Origin: Xanthomonas cassavae CFBP 4642
GTDB lineage: Bacteria > Pseudomonadota > Gammaproteobacteria > Xanthomonadales > Xanthomonadaceae
Assembly (NCBI RefSeq): GCF_000454545.1
Contig: NZ_CM002139.1
Span: 2,772,032 to 2,836,031 of the forward strand
Reading direction: 5' to 3'
Length of the DNA: 64,000 nucleotides
The notes below the pieces were generated by a model. The model saw only the letters and a list, made by a program, of their open reading frames with translations, made no database searches and had not been told where the DNA came from. The number at the start of each line of letters is the position of its first letter. The stretch's first letter is position 1. Below are positions 10,488 to 19,681 of this stretch, in pieces. A program made the position numbers and the translations under genes.

Positions 10488-11462
10488 TCAAAAATCGCGC
10501 AGTCCGGCGCGCAGAAAGTACCAGTTGGCAGCAACGCCCAGGCCCCAGACAATTGCCCCGACGACCTGCGGCCAAGCCCCATCATGACGAGTTAACACAT
10601 ACAAGCAGACGGCAGTGACGCTGAAAGCGAAGTAAACACCAGTTACCGGAACATGGCTCCCGACCCGGCGCGCCAGACGTTGATACACGTGCAGGGAGTG
10701 CGGCTCCCACCAGCGTTGCCCGGCGAGCATGCGAGACAAGAGCGTGAAGCCGGCGTCTACAAGAAAGGCAGTCAGTGGTATCCAGCCGGTCCACCAGCTC
10801 ACCCGCCCTTCCACTATGCTCAGCGCAAGCAAGGCCGCCAGCACGTAGCCAAGTGCTCCACTGCCCCCATCGCCAAGGAAGATGCGAGCGCGTGGGAAGT
10901 TGAAAGGAAGAAACCCCAGGCATGCCGCGGCCACTGCCAGCCCGGCGAACGACCACGCAGTGGGAAGCACCGCAGCGAACGCCAGTGCCGCCAACGCAGC
11001 CTGGCTGGCTGCCAACCCATTGATGCCGTCCATGAAGTTCCAGACATTGATCAGCACCACACAGGCCGCCACGCTGAGAATGCCGTTCAGGACATTGCCG
11101 GTGCAGTGGATGACCAGCCATCCAAGCGATGCCGATGCAGCCAGGTGGATCGCAAAGCGCAGCCTGGCCGACAACGGCCGATGATCGTCCCACCAACCCA
11201 CCCCAGCGACCAGGACCAGACCGGCCGCAAACCAGCCGACCAGCTGGCGCGACGCCGGCCAGAGCATGCCGGCTACCACGCATCCCGAAAGGATTGCCGC
11301 AACGATGGCCATACCACCACCACGTGGAGTGGCAACCGAATGGCTTCGTCGCTCACCCGGGTGGTCGAGTAGACGGCGATGCAGCGCATAACGTCGTAGC
11401 AGCCACGTTCCGAGTGCCGCGATCGTCAGGTGCAATGCGCACCACAGCCAGATAGAGGGCAT
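10488..11462 (-). CDS. WecA/MraY-like polyprenyl-phosphate sugar-1-P transferase
   Basis: Integral membrane glycosyltransferase (family 4, MraY/WecA/RfbP-like; 324 aa) that would attach a sugar-1-phosphate to undecaprenyl phosphate at the inner membrane. About ten hydrophobic segments are visible. Diagnostic motifs are LLDHPGERRSHSVATPRGGG (substrate loop), WWDDHRP (catalytic Asp pair), NVWNFMDGINGLAASQA, and FNFPRARIFLGDGGSG. The start at 11462 opens with a membrane helix (MPSIWLWCALHLTIAALG); the frame further upstream is not protein-like. It most likely initiates the glycan to which the downstream dehydratase contributes. WecA-like substrate choice (GlcNAc or a derivative) is inferred. Confidence 0.92.
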   Translation of the reverse strand: MPSIWLWCALHLTIAALGTWLLRRYALHRRLLDHPGERRSHSVATPRGGGMAIVAAILSGCVVAGMLWPASRQLVGWFAAGLVLVAGVGWWDDHRPLSARLRFAIHLAASASLGWLVIHCTGNVLNGILSVAACVVLINVWNFMDGINGLAASQAALAALAFAAVLPTAWSFAGLAVAAACLGFLPFNFPRARIFLGDGGSGALGYVLAALLALSIVEGRVSWWTGWIPLTAFLVDAGFTLLSRMLAGQRWWEPHSLHVYQRLARRVGSHVPVTGVYFAFSVTAVCLYVLTRHDGAWPQVVGAIVWGLGVAANWYFLRAGLRDF

Positions 11463-11719
11463 CACCGTGCACCGCGCTCCGAACCGCTGGCGCCATCTAG
11501 ACCAGCAGTCGCAAAGGACAGGAGCGCAGAAGGCAATAGCATGCCGGCTTGCGCGGCGATGCCGGTACTGCCTGGAGCACGCCATTCAATGTTGGAATGC
11601 ACAAGCGGTGCCGCGCACCGAACCATTCGGACTGCAGCTGACTGGCACCGCTGCAGACCGTGGCGATGGCCCACCCCGATGTCGACAAGATGGACCTGTC
11701 CCGAAAGCTGCGACACGTC

Positions 11720-12898
11720 CTAGACCACCGCGTAGTTCAACAGCGGCTTGACCGTGCCCCATTCCTTGCAGCTCGGGCATTGCCAATGATGCGTCTTGGC
11801 ACCGAAGCCGCAGCGGGTGCAGCGGTAACTCGGGTTGCGCACCAGCAACTGGTCGGTGATGTGCTTGAGATCCTGCAAGGTGCCGACCGGGTCACTGCCC
11901 TCGGCCAACGTCAGGTCGATCAGTGCCGACTCGCCGCGCACCGATGGACGATCCTTGAGCTGGCGGCCGAGATAGGCCAAGGCAGGCGCCACTCCGTCCT
12001 GCGCCTCCATCAACTGGGTCAGCGCCAGCACCGGCGCGATGCCGCGATAGTGCTCGGTCATCTCGGACAGGAAATTGCGCGCGCCGGCGATGTCGCCGAC
12101 CCGGCGATATGCGGCCATCAGCGCAGGAATGATCTCCGGCAGATAGTCCGGGTCGTGTCGCGCCGCGCGCTCGAATGCCCGCACCGCCGCTTCATCGTGA
12201 CCGCGCTCGGACTCGATCCGCCCCTCAAGAATGCCGGCCCGCACGGAGGTGGCGTCGGCCTGATAGGCGCGCGCGATCGCCTGCAGGGCCTCATCGGCCT
12301 TGCCCAGTCCGCGGTAACGGTCTGCCAGTTCGCACTCAAACTGGGAAATCAGCTTGCCCATGGGCTCGCCGGTGACTTCCTCATAACGGGTGGCGTTATC
12401 GATGGCTTTTTCCCAATCGCGTTCGGCCTGGTAGATACCGATCAGATGGCGCAGCGCCTGCGGTGCGCGTTGATCGAGCTGCGCCAGTTCAGTGAACACC
12501 GTTTCAGCCCGGTCCAGCAGACCCGACTTCATGTAATCCTCGCCAAGTGCAAGCAAGGCCTGCACGCGTTGCTGGTCGGTCAGGTCACCGCGCTGCACCA
12601 GTCCCTGATGCAGCCGGATGGCGCGATCGACCTCGCCGCGGCGGCGGAACAGATGACCCAGCGCAACCTGCGTCTCGAAGGTTTCCTTGTCCAGCTCGGC
12701 GATGTGCAGGAACAGCTCGATCGCCTTGTCGGGCTGCTCGTTGAGCAGATAGTTCAAGCCGCGGAAATACGTGCTCGACAGACGACTGACCTGGGTATCG
12801 CCATGGCGCTGGCCACCGCGTCGACCGACGATCCAGCCACTCAGCGCCGCCAGCGGCAGGAACAGGAAAAACCAGAACCACTCGGTCAGGAAGTCCAT
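11720..12898 (-). CDS. lapB: LPS assembly regulator LapB (YciM)
   Basis: Inner-membrane tetratricopeptide protein that controls LpxC turnover and LPS assembly in other Proteobacteria. The 392 aa contain an N-terminal membrane anchor (FWFFLFLPLAALSGWIVG, residues 8-25), then about nine TPR repeats starting YFRGLNYLLNEQPDKAIELF. The C-terminal rubredoxin-type metal site has two CxxC knuckles, YRCTRCGF and WQCPSCKEW. It sits directly after lapA (six bases apart), the arrangement known in enterobacteria. A 257-bp gap separates it from the glycosyltransferase gene downstream; no clear gene is visible in that gap. Confidence 0.96.
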   Translation of the reverse strand: MDFLTEWFWFFLFLPLAALSGWIVGRRGGQRHGDTQVSRLSSTYFRGLNYLLNEQPDKAIELFLHIAELDKETFETQVALGHLFRRRGEVDRAIRLHQGLVQRGDLTDQQRVQALLALGEDYMKSGLLDRAETVFTELAQLDQRAPQALRHLIGIYQAERDWEKAIDNATRYEEVTGEPMGKLISQFECELADRYRGLGKADEALQAIARAYQADATSVRAGILEGRIESERGHDEAAVRAFERAARHDPDYLPEIIPALMAAYRRVGDIAGARNFLSEMTEHYRGIAPVLALTQLMEAQDGVAPALAYLGRQLKDRPSVRGESALIDLTLAEGSDPVGTLQDLKHITDQLLVRNPSYRCTRCGFGAKTHHWQCPSCKEWGTVKPLLNYAVV

Positions 12899-12904
12899 AC
12901 GTAC

Positions 12905-13210
12905 TCAGAGTCCATCGAGGGGGCGCGGCTCGACGGCGGCAGGCGCAACACGCCTGGCGTCGGCACGACTGACCACGACAGCCTTGTTGGCCTGGCGCAG
13001 CTTGGAATAAAGGGGGATGACCACGCTGACCAGCACCATGCCGGCACCGATCAACACACCGACCAGCAGCGCGACGATGATCGCGACCCCGGAGGTCGTA
13101 TGCACACTGGAAAGCAGGAAATCGAGAGTGACGTCCTGGGAATTGACCGCACCGATGATCAGGCCGACCAACAGGAATGCCAACATCACCAGCAAGCGAA
13201 ACACCTTCAT
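12905..13210 (-). CDS. lapA: LapA domain membrane protein
   Basis: Small (101 aa) inner-membrane protein that partners LapB. It has two transmembrane segments, at about residues 5-22 (RLLVMLAFLLVGLIIGAV) and 43-66 (AIIVALLVGVLIGAGMVLVS), and a basic, Pro/Ala-rich cytoplasmic tail. The intervening NSQDVTLDFLLSSVHT is typical of the LapA (DUF1049) family. It lies immediately upstream of lapB and probably shares its transcript. The nearest upstream gene is ihfB, 67 bp away. Confidence 0.92.
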   Translation of the reverse strand: MKVFRLLVMLAFLLVGLIIGAVNSQDVTLDFLLSSVHTTSGVAIIVALLVGVLIGAGMVLVSVVIPLYSKLRQANKAVVVSRADARRVAPAAVEPRPLDGL

Positions 13211-13277
13211 CGCGCGACTCCGTCGGGAAGGCGCCTAGCTTAACCGAGCCGACATAAACGCAGCGGTAGAGCTGCCG

Positions 13278-13589
13278 TCAGTCTGCCGCATCGGCCAGAT
13301 CGACCGGCACCACGGAGCTGACTCGCTCGCGCAATTCCTTGCCTGGCTTGAAGTGCGGAACATGCTTGCCCGGCAACGCGACCGAGTCGCCGGTCTTGGG
13401 ATTACGCCCCAGACGTGGCGGGCGGTAATGCAGCGAGAAGCTGCCGAACCCGCGGATTTCGATCCGATCACCATCGGACAGCGCCTGCCCCATCATCTCC
13501 AGCAGCGACTTGACTGCCAGATCCACATCGTCCGACTTCAGATGCGCTTGGCGTCGCGCCAGGATTTCAATCAATTCGGACTTGGTCAT
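13278..13589 (-). CDS. ihfB: Integration host factor subunit beta
   Basis: DNA-bending nucleoid protein that pairs with IhfA. The 103 aa start at [14 protein letters not shown], the standard N-terminus; 16 upstream codons in frame are not conserved. The minor-groove-inserting arm carries the signature [20 protein letters not shown] followed by NPKTGDSV, with the intercalating proline. It follows rpsA in the same orientation, the rpsA-ihfB order found across gammaproteobacteria. Confidence 0.97.
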   Translation of the reverse strand: MTKSELIEILARRQAHLKSDDVDLAVKSLLEMMGQALSDGDRIEIRGFGSFSLHYRPPRLGRNPKTGDSVALPGKHVPHFKPGKELRERVSSVVPVDLADAAD

Positions 13590-13677
13590 GGGAAGACTTG
13601 CTTTTTTCGACTGACACATCGGAATCGGCCCGGGCAAGCCCGGGCCGATCCATCACGCTCTTGCGAGCGCTACGCGC

Positions 13678-15363
13678 TTACTCGGACTTGTTGTTGTTCA
13701 ACTGCGCACGCAGCAGCGCGCCCAGCTGAGTCATGCCGCCCGACGCAGCGGAGGACTGGTATTCCTCCAGCGTTTCGCGCATTTCGGCATCGTCCTTGGC
13801 CTTGATCGACAGCTGCAGGGTGCGGCCCTTGCGGTCCATGCCCACGAACTTGGCTTCGATCTTGTCGCCGACCTTCAGGTGCTGGGTCGCATCGTCCACG
13901 CGCTCGTTGGCGATGTCGCGTGCAGCGACGTAGCCTTCGATGCCATCGGCCAGGTCGATCGTGGCGCCCTTGGCATCCACTTCACGCACCACGCCTTCGA
14001 CCTTCGAGCCCTTCGGGTTGGACGCCATGTACTGACCGAACGGGTCCTGCTCCAGCTGCTTGACGCCCAGGCTGATGCGCTCGCGTTCCGGGTCCACTGC
14101 CAGCACAACGGCTTCCAGCGTATCGCCCTTCTTGTAGTTGCGCACGACATCTTCGCCGGTGGTGTTCCAGCTGATGTCGGACAGGTGCACCAGACCATCG
14201 ATGCCGCCGTCCAGACCGATGAAGATGCCGAAGTCGGTGATCGACTTGATCTGACCGGACACCTTGTCGTTCTTCTTGTGGGTGGCAGCGAAGGTTTCCC
14301 ACGGATTGGCGGCAACCTGCTTCATGCCCAGCGAGATGCGGCGACGCTCCTCGTCGACATCCAGCACCATCACTTCGACTTCGTCACCCACCTGCACAAC
14401 CTTGGACGGGTTGACGTTCTTGTTGGTCCAATCCATCTCGGAGACGTGCACCAGACCTTCGACGCCCGGCTCGATCTCGACGAATGCGCCGTAATCGGTG
14501 ACGTTGGAGACCTTGCCGAACACGCGGCTGTTGGCCGGGTAACGACGGGCGATGTTGTCCCACGGATCTTCGCCCAGCTGCTTCAGGCCGAGGCTGACGC
14601 GGTTACGCTCGCGATCGAACTTCAGCACGCGCACGTCCAGCTCGTCGCCGACGTTGACCACTTCGGACGGATGGCGCACGCGCTTCCAGGCCATGTCGGT
14701 GATGTGCAGCAGGCCGTCGATACCGCCCAGGTCCACGAATGCGCCGTAATCGGTCAGGTTCTTGACGACACCCTTCAGGATCGCGCCTTCCTGCAGCTTG
14801 TCCATCAGCTGCTCGCGCTCTTCCGAGTGCTCGCTCTCGACCACGGCACGACGCGACACCACGACGTTGTTGCGCTTGCGATCGAGCTTGATCAGCTTGA
14901 ACTCAAGCTCCTTGCCTTCCAGGTAGGCCGGGTCGCGCACCGGGCGCACATCCACCAGCGAACCAGGCAGGAACGCGCGGACATCCTTGATGTCCACGGT
15001 GAAACCACCCTTGACCTTGCCGCTGATGCGGCCGGTGATGGTTTCGTTCTTTTCCAACGCTTCTTCCAGCTCGTCCCACACCATCGCGCGCTTGGCCTTC
15101 TCACGCGACAACACGGTCTCGCCGAAGCCGTTTTCGATGGAGTCCAGCGCAACCTTGACCTGGTCGCCCACGCCTACATCGATCTCGCCAGCGTCGTTAC
15201 GGAACTGCTCGATCGGCACGATGCCTTCGGACTTCAGGCCAGCGTTGATCACCACCACGTCGCCGCGCACTTCCACGACGGTGCCGGTGACGATGGAGCC
15301 CGGCTTCAGCTTCGCCAGATTGGCTTGGCTGGCTTCGAACAGTTCTGCAAAAGATTCTGTCAT
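13678..15363 (-). CDS. rpsA: 30S ribosomal protein S1
   Basis: Ribosomal protein that binds mRNA leaders and promotes initiation on structured messages. The 561 aa contain six S1/OB-fold repeats; copies are recognisable at [79 protein letters not shown] and [20 protein letters not shown]. It lies between cmk (upstream) and ihfB (downstream), the classical cmk-rpsA-ihfB order. The 182-bp leader between cmk and rpsA is long enough for a separate promoter and for S1 autoregulation, though no specific element was identified there. Confidence 0.98.
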   Translation of the reverse strand: MTESFAELFEASQANLAKLKPGSIVTGTVVEVRGDVVVINAGLKSEGIVPIEQFRNDAGEIDVGVGDQVKVALDSIENGFGETVLSREKAKRAMVWDELEEALEKNETITGRISGKVKGGFTVDIKDVRAFLPGSLVDVRPVRDPAYLEGKELEFKLIKLDRKRNNVVVSRRAVVESEHSEEREQLMDKLQEGAILKGVVKNLTDYGAFVDLGGIDGLLHITDMAWKRVRHPSEVVNVGDELDVRVLKFDRERNRVSLGLKQLGEDPWDNIARRYPANSRVFGKVSNVTDYGAFVEIEPGVEGLVHVSEMDWTNKNVNPSKVVQVGDEVEVMVLDVDEERRRISLGMKQVAANPWETFAATHKKNDKVSGQIKSITDFGIFIGLDGGIDGLVHLSDISWNTTGEDVVRNYKKGDTLEAVVLAVDPERERISLGVKQLEQDPFGQYMASNPKGSKVEGVVREVDAKGATIDLADGIEGYVAARDIANERVDDATQHLKVGDKIEAKFVGMDRKGRTLQLSIKAKDDAEMRETLEEYQSSAASGGMTQLGALLRAQLNNNKSE

Positions 15364-15545
15364 TTGAATTTACTCAGTTGAACACACGGGCGCCGATCGT
15401 CGGGGTGCGACAGATGCGAACCGCCCAGCCTGTTGGTCGACTCCGGACAGCGAGTCGGTTGGAAGTCATAGAACCGCCACGCAGGATGCGCGACGGAGCT
15501 TTGGAACGCCTTACGGTCGGCGGGACAAACCCGCTTGCGAAACGC

Positions 15546-16229
15546 TTACGACGGCGCGCGGTCTGCGAGCAACCCGACCACACGCTGGACAACATCTTCG
15601 ATTCCCATTCCGCTGGTATCGATCAGCACGGCGTCTTCGGCCGGCCGCAATGGCGCCACCACCCGCTGCGCATCACGGGCATCACGCGCCATGATCTCGC
15701 GCAGCAGGTCGTCGAAGATAACTGAAACACCCTTTTCCATCAACTGTTTATGGCGACGGCCCGCACGTTCTTCGGCACTGGCGGTCAGAAACACTTTGTA
15801 GGCAGCATCGGGGAAGATCACCGTGCCCATGTCGCGCCCGTCGGCGACCAGTCCGGGGGCGCACCTGAATGCGCGTTGGCGCTCTTTCAGGGCGCTGCGC
15901 ACCTCGGGAATGGCGGCAATGGCCGAGGCCAGCGCGCCGGTAGTTTCCAGGCGCAGCTCACTGGTCGCATCTGCGCCATTGACCAGCACGCGCAGCCCTG
16001 CCTCGCCCGCATCGTCGAATTCCACCTTGGTGTCGAAGGTGCAACGCACCAGCGCGGCCGGGTCGGAGACATCCAGGTCCGCCCAGCTCGCCGCCACACC
16101 CACCGCACGGTACAGTGCGCCAGAATCGAGGTAATGCCAGCCCAGGCGGGCCGCCACGATCCGGCTGACCGTGCCCTTGCCGGCACCGGACGGGCCATCG
16201 ATGGTGAGAACGGGTGACAGGTCGGTCAT
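15546..16229 (-). CDS. cmk: Cytidylate kinase
   Basis: Phosphorylates CMP and dCMP with ATP in pyrimidine nucleotide recycling. The 227-aa protein begins with the P-loop [18 protein letters not shown] (residues 9-26) and the CMP-binding segment [15 protein letters not shown]. It ends with the [22 protein letters not shown] motif and the [10 protein letters not shown] lid. The start at 16229 gives the usual family N-terminus. It is divergent from the L36 gene, with 174 bp between the starts. Confidence 0.97.
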   Translation of the reverse strand: MTDLSPVLTIDGPSGAGKGTVSRIVAARLGWHYLDSGALYRAVGVAASWADLDVSDPAALVRCTFDTKVEFDDAGEAGLRVLVNGADATSELRLETTGALASAIAAIPEVRSALKERQRAFRCAPGLVADGRDMGTVIFPDAAYKVFLTASAEERAGRRHKQLMEKGVSVIFDDLLREIMARDARDAQRVVAPLRPAEDAVLIDTSGMGIEDVVQRVVGLLADRAPS

Positions 16230-16294
16230 TCAGGTTTCCGGAAGGGCATCAGGCGGTAGTGTAACGCCGCTCGCTGCCATTGCGCTGCAACCAC

Positions 16295-16324
16295 TTGAAA
16301 GCACGACGAAAAGCCGGTTAGAAT
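16295..16324 (+). promoter_or_regulatory. Putative sigma-70 promoter for the L36 gene
   Basis: TTGAAA (16295-16300) and TAGAAT (16319-16324) are separated by 18 bases, a good sigma-70 match, about 80 bp before the L36 start. The short leader holds a hairpin, GAGTGC/GCACTC, at 16340-16366. Confidence 0.5.
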
Positions 16325-16403
16325 TGCCGGCTTAATTGCGAGTGCACCCTCGAACCGTGGGCACTCTTTCCATCGAACCCAACCGTTTACACCGAGGTGT
16401 GCC

Positions 16404-16529
16404 ATGAAAGTCCTGTCCTCCCTGAAGTCTGCGAAGACCCGTCACCGCGACTGCAAGGTGGTCCGCCGCCGCGGCAAGGTCTTCGTGATCTGCAAGTCGA
16501 ACCCGCGTTTCAAGGCGCGTCAGCGCTAA
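16404..16529 (+). CDS. 50S ribosomal protein L36, zinc-independent type (41 aa)
   Basis: Tiny ribosomal protein with the sequence start [20 protein letters not shown] and the ending [14 protein letters not shown]. It matches the YkgO-like C-minus form of L36: only two cysteines remain (positions 17 and 30). The first cysteine of the usual CxxC pair and the histidine ligand are replaced, so it should not bind zinc. In organisms with both forms, this type replaces the zinc-binding paralog under zinc limitation; whether a zinc-binding paralog exists here cannot be seen. A strong terminator follows after about 30 bp, so it is monocistronic. Confidence 0.95.
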
Positions 16530-16558
16530 GCCTTTGCGCCGCGTGCAAGACCCGAGAA

Positions 16559-16582
16559 AGCCGCCCTCCGGGCGGTTTTTTC
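16559..16582 (+). terminator. Rho-independent terminator after the L36 gene
   Basis: Stem CCGCCC/GGGCGG with a TCC loop at 16561-16575, followed by six T residues at 16576-16581. Confidence 0.9.
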
Positions 16583-16748
16583 TTGGTCAGCGTGCGGCTG
16601 CCGGCCAGCCGGCCGGACCGTCGGCGCCCAGGCCGCCCGCCGCAGCGCCGGACTGCACCACCAGGCGCTGCGCGACCGGCATCACCGCCTGTCGCGGTTT
16701 TTTGCTGTAATCACCATCCGAAATCTTGTCCACTGGGGAGTAGATGAC

Positions 16749-17090
16749 ATGCGCAACCGTTTGTTTGTGATGCCGCCGATCATGCTGACGATCGCACTGA
16801 TGGGGATCAGTGCCGTCGCGTCGGCCGACACGCTGCTGATCGATCGTGCACAGCAGAAACCCGCCGCCGCCCTGCCCTTGCGTGGCGACAGCATGAGCCA
16901 GGTGGAAAGCCGTTACGGCACGCCGCAGGAAAAGCTCGACCCGCGTGGCGGCCAGAAGCGCCAGTGGCCGACCATCCATCGCTGGGTGTACCCAGCGTTC
17001 ACCGTGTACTTCGAAAAGACCAAGGTGATCGACGTGGTGGCCAACCAGGCCGATGCCAACGAAATCGGGCCGAAGCCGCCGATCAGGTAA
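16749..17090 (+). CDS. Small exported protein, function unknown (113 aa)
   Basis: I do not recognise a named family. A signal peptide is clear (basic MRNR, a hydrophobic core with PPIMLTIALMGISAVASA, cleavage after ASA at about residue 26). The mature part of about 87 residues has the motif GDSMSQVESRYGTPQEKLDP, which resembles SmpA/BamE-like outer-membrane assembly modules (GMSxxxVxxxxGxP), then a basic-aromatic stretch HRWVYPAFTVYFEKTKVIDV. By that similarity it may be a periplasmic protein with a BamE-like fold, but it lacks a lipobox. It stands alone between the L36 gene and the aguA leader. Confidence 0.75.
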   Translation: MRNRLFVMPPIMLTIALMGISAVASADTLLIDRAQQKPAAALPLRGDSMSQVESRYGTPQEKLDPRGGQKRQWPTIHRWVYPAFTVYFEKTKVIDVVANQADANEIGPKPPIR

Positions 17091-17253
17091 TCGCAGCCAC
17101 ACTCGGCCACCAGTCCAGGCAGGCATCTGCATGCCGCACCGCTGGTCCGACCGTTCCGCATGCCGGCCTGCTGCGTCCGTCAGCAGCTGGATATGTGTCG
17201 CCACGAATCTGCACCAAGGCCTGACGCGTGACTGTGCGTCAGGCTCGCAAGAG

Positions 17254-17303
17254 CCTGCACCCGGGTGCAGGGTATCGATGAACGTCCGGGCGGTTGCCCG
17301 GAC
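17254..17303 (+). promoter_or_regulatory. Two hairpins in the aguA leader
   Basis: A perfect 18-bp palindrome, CCTGCACCCGGGTGCAGG, lies at 17254-17271. A second stem-loop, GTCCGGGC-ggtt-GCCCGGAC, lies at 17284-17303 and ends 22 bases before the aguA start. Neither has a T-tract. They could be leader structures or operator sites; the function is unknown. Confidence 0.4.
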
Positions 17304-17325
17304 ACCAAGATGAGTATTGCCAGGC

Positions 17326-18360
17326 ATGACCGACCGTCTTCGCTTCCCCGCCGAATGGGAACCCCAATCTGCCGTGTTGATCGCGTGGCCGCACGCCGGC
17401 ACCGACTGGGCCGAGCGCCTGGCCGATGTGGAAGAGACCTATATCGCGTTGGTGACGGCGATCGCCCGCTTCGAGCCGGTGATCATCTGCGTGGCCGACG
17501 ACGATCTGCAGATCTATGCCGAAGCGCGGCTGCGCTCGGCGCGGCTGGACATGACGCGCGTGCGTTTCGTGGTGGCCGCCTATAACGACACCTGGCTGCG
17601 CGATTCGGGTCCGATCACGCTGCGCCAGGATGCCGGATTCCGGCTGATGGATTTCCGTTTCACCGGCTGGGGCGGCAAGTTCGAAGCCAGCCTGGACGAC
17701 CAGTTGGTGAGTTCGCTGGATGCGGCGCAGGTATTCGTACCCGCCTCGGTGCACACGGTGGATTTCGCGCTGGAAGGCGGTGCGATCGAAACCGATGGCG
17801 CCGGCACCTTGCTGACCACCTGGAAGTGCCTGCACGAGCGCCACCCGCAGCGCACCCGCGAATCGCTGAGCAGCGATCTTGCTGCATGGCTGTCGCAGGA
17901 TCGCGTGCTATGGCTGGACCATGGCTATCTGGAAGGCGACGACACCGATGCGCACATCGACACGCTGGCGCGCTTTGCCGGCCCGGATGCGATCGTCTAC
18001 CAGGGCTGCGATGTCCCCGGCGATTCGCATTACGCCCAATTGCAGGCGATGGGCAATGAACTGGCCGCGCTGCGCACCGCCGATGGCCAGCCGTACCGCC
18101 TGTTCGTGCTGCCGTGGGCACAGCCGATTCTCGACCAGGGCCGCCGTCTGGCCGCGTCCTACGCCAACTTCCTGATCGTCAACGGTGCGGTGCTGATGCC
18201 GGCCTATGGCGATCCGGCCGATGCCGCCGCGCAGGCAGTGCTGGCCGAGGCCTTCCCGCAGCATGAGATCGTGCCGGTACCCTGCCGTGCGCTGATCTGG
18301 CAGAACGGCAGCCTGCACTGCCTGACCATGCAGTTGCCGGCCGGCCTGCTGGCCGCCTAG
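17326..18360 (+). CDS. aguA: Agmatine deiminase
   Basis: Hydrolyses agmatine to N-carbamoylputrescine and ammonia, the first step of arginine-derived putrescine synthesis. The 344-aa protein belongs to the guanidino-group-modifying superfamily: WEPQSAVLIAWPHAGTDW near the N-terminus, the signature NDTWLRDSGPI (about residues 85-95), the GGKFEASLDDQL region, the His-containing DDTDAHIDTLARF, and the catalytic Cys near the C-terminus in NGSLHCLTMQLP. An in-frame TTG nine bases upstream (17317) is a weaker alternative start. The companion aguB gene follows 111 bp downstream. Confidence 0.95.
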   Translation: MTDRLRFPAEWEPQSAVLIAWPHAGTDWAERLADVEETYIALVTAIARFEPVIICVADDDLQIYAEARLRSARLDMTRVRFVVAAYNDTWLRDSGPITLRQDAGFRLMDFRFTGWGGKFEASLDDQLVSSLDAAQVFVPASVHTVDFALEGGAIETDGAGTLLTTWKCLHERHPQRTRESLSSDLAAWLSQDRVLWLDHGYLEGDDTDAHIDTLARFAGPDAIVYQGCDVPGDSHYAQLQAMGNELAALRTADGQPYRLFVLPWAQPILDQGRRLAASYANFLIVNGAVLMPAYGDPADAAAQAVLAEAFPQHEIVPVPCRALIWQNGSLHCLTMQLPAGLLAA

Positions 18361-18431
18361 CCCTTGCATTCGTCGCGGCGATCCATGCGATGCGTCGTTC
18401 CTGTTCCGGCCGGCAGGCCAGCGTTCCGCCA

Positions 18432-18454
18432 TGACGCGCTACCGTAGCGCGTCA
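18432..18454. other. 10-bp stem-loop between aguA and aguB
   Basis: A perfect inverted repeat, TGACGCGCTA-CCG-TAGCGCGTCA, with no T-run. It may stabilise or attenuate the aguA-aguB message; it could also be an intrinsic pause site. Confidence 0.5.
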
Positions 18455-18471
18455 CCCAGTTGGATGTAGCC

Positions 18472-19356
18472 ATGACCCGTCATCTCCTTTCCGTCGCGCT
18501 GATCCAGGAGCGCAACCACGGCGACGCCGAGGCCAACCTGGCCGTCATCGAATCGCGCGTGGCCGAAGCCGCCGCGCAGGGCGCCAAGCTGGTGCTGTTG
18601 CAGGAACTGCACAACGGTGCGTATTTCTGCCAGCACGAGTCGGTGGAGGAATTCGACCTGGCCGAGCCGATTCCCGGCCCGAGCACCGAGCGCCTGAGCG
18701 CGCTGGCCAGGCAACACGGCGTGGTGCTGGTCGCCTCGCTGTTCGAGCGTCGCGCTGCCGGCCTGTATCACAACACGGCGGTGGTGTTCGAAACCGACGG
18801 GCGCCTGCTCGGCAAGTACCGCAAGATGCACATCCCCGACGACCCGGGCTTCTACGAGAAGTTCTACTTCACTCCGGGCGATCTGGGCTTTACGCCGGTC
18901 GACACCTCGGTGGGCCGCCTGGGCGTGCTGGTGTGCTGGGATCAGTGGTACCCCGAAGCGGCGCGCCTGATGGCGCTGGCCGGTGCGGAGCTGCTGCTCT
19001 ACCCCACCGCAATCGGCTGGGACCCGGATGACCAGCAGCCCGAGCAGGAGCGTCAGCGCGATGCGTGGATCCTGAGCCATCGCGGGCATGCGGTCGCCAA
19101 TGGCGTGCCGGTACTGTCGTGCAACCGCGTCGGCCACGAGCCCTCGCCGCTGGGCGCATCCGGCATCCAGTTCTGGGGCAACAGCCACGTGCTGGGACCG
19201 CAGGGCGAGTTCATCGCGGAAGCGGGCCAGGACCCGACCGTGCTGATCTGCGATGTCGACCTGCAGCGCAGCGAACACGTGCGCCGCATCTGGCCGTTCC
19301 TGCGCGATCGGCGTATCGATGCGTATGGCGACCTGCTCAAGCGCTATATCGACTGA
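18472..19356 (+). CDS. aguB: N-carbamoylputrescine amidase
   Basis: Nitrilase-superfamily enzyme converting N-carbamoylputrescine to putrescine, CO2 and ammonia, which completes the pathway begun by AguA. The catalytic triad is visible in the 294 aa: Glu in VLLQELHNGAYFC, Lys in KYRKMHIPDDPGFYEKFYF, and Cys in VLVCWDQWYPEAARL. The IGWDPDDQQPEQERQRDAW segment is characteristic of the plant/bacterial AguB subgroup. In-frame alternatives upstream (18460, 18464) are less likely because the conserved protein begins MTRHLLSVALIQ. It is followed within five bases by an acetyltransferase remnant. Confidence 0.96.
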   Translation: MTRHLLSVALIQERNHGDAEANLAVIESRVAEAAAQGAKLVLLQELHNGAYFCQHESVEEFDLAEPIPGPSTERLSALARQHGVVLVASLFERRAAGLYHNTAVVFETDGRLLGKYRKMHIPDDPGFYEKFYFTPGDLGFTPVDTSVGRLGVLVCWDQWYPEAARLMALAGAELLLYPTAIGWDPDDQQPEQERQRDAWILSHRGHAVANGVPVLSCNRVGHEPSPLGASGIQFWGNSHVLGPQGEFIAEAGQDPTVLICDVDLQRSEHVRRIWPFLRDRRIDAYGDLLKRYID

Positions 19357-19360
19357 CCGC

Positions 19361-19669
19361 ATGCCCGTCGAGTTGTGTGCAGTCCGCGCGGCGGACATCC
19401 CGGCAATCACTGCGATCTATGCGGAGCAGATCGCCGGGGGCAATACCTACGAATACAGCGCGCCATCCAGCGAGCAGATGCGCTCACGCGTGGACGCCGT
19501 GGTGGATGCTGGCTACCCCTATCTGGTCGCAGAACGCGATGGTGCGGTGGTCGGCTACGCGTATGCAGGAAGTTACCGCGCGCGTGCAGGCTACCACTGG
19601 ACCGTGGAGAACTCGATCTACGTGGCCGAAGGCCGGCAGGGCCACGGCAACCCCCCCCCCCTCCTTCTG
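19361..19669 (+). pseudogene. GNAT acetyltransferase, C-terminally truncated (PAT/YncA type)
   Basis: The first 95 or so residues of a phosphinothricin-acetyltransferase-like GNAT protein are intact: VELCAVRAADIPAITAIYAE, FSAPSSEQM-type spacing, YLVAERDGAVVGYAYAGSYR, and WTVENSIYVAEGRQGHG. At the point where the acetyl-CoA pyrophosphate loop (GxGxG/A) should continue, the sequence changes to an 11-C run and then to the TraB gene. The conserved C-terminal half is missing. The frame stays open through the C-run into the TraB frame, so a fused product of 513 codons is formally possible. Activity is unlikely because half of the CoA site is lost. Confidence 0.8.
19651..19661. repeat. Homopolymeric tract of 11 C
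   Basis: Eleven consecutive C residues lie at the junction of the truncated acetyltransferase and the TraB-family gene. With 11 C the two frames are continuous; a gain or loss of one base would separate them. Confidence 0.9.
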
Positions 19670-19681
19670 ATGACTACCCAC

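Noticed and set aside
11462..11716. An 84-codon minus-strand frame between lapB and the WecA-like gene, overlapping the latter's start by one base
   Set aside because: The translation has no hydrophobic, domain or composition pattern of a real protein and no ribosome-binding site; it is treated as intergenic sequence.
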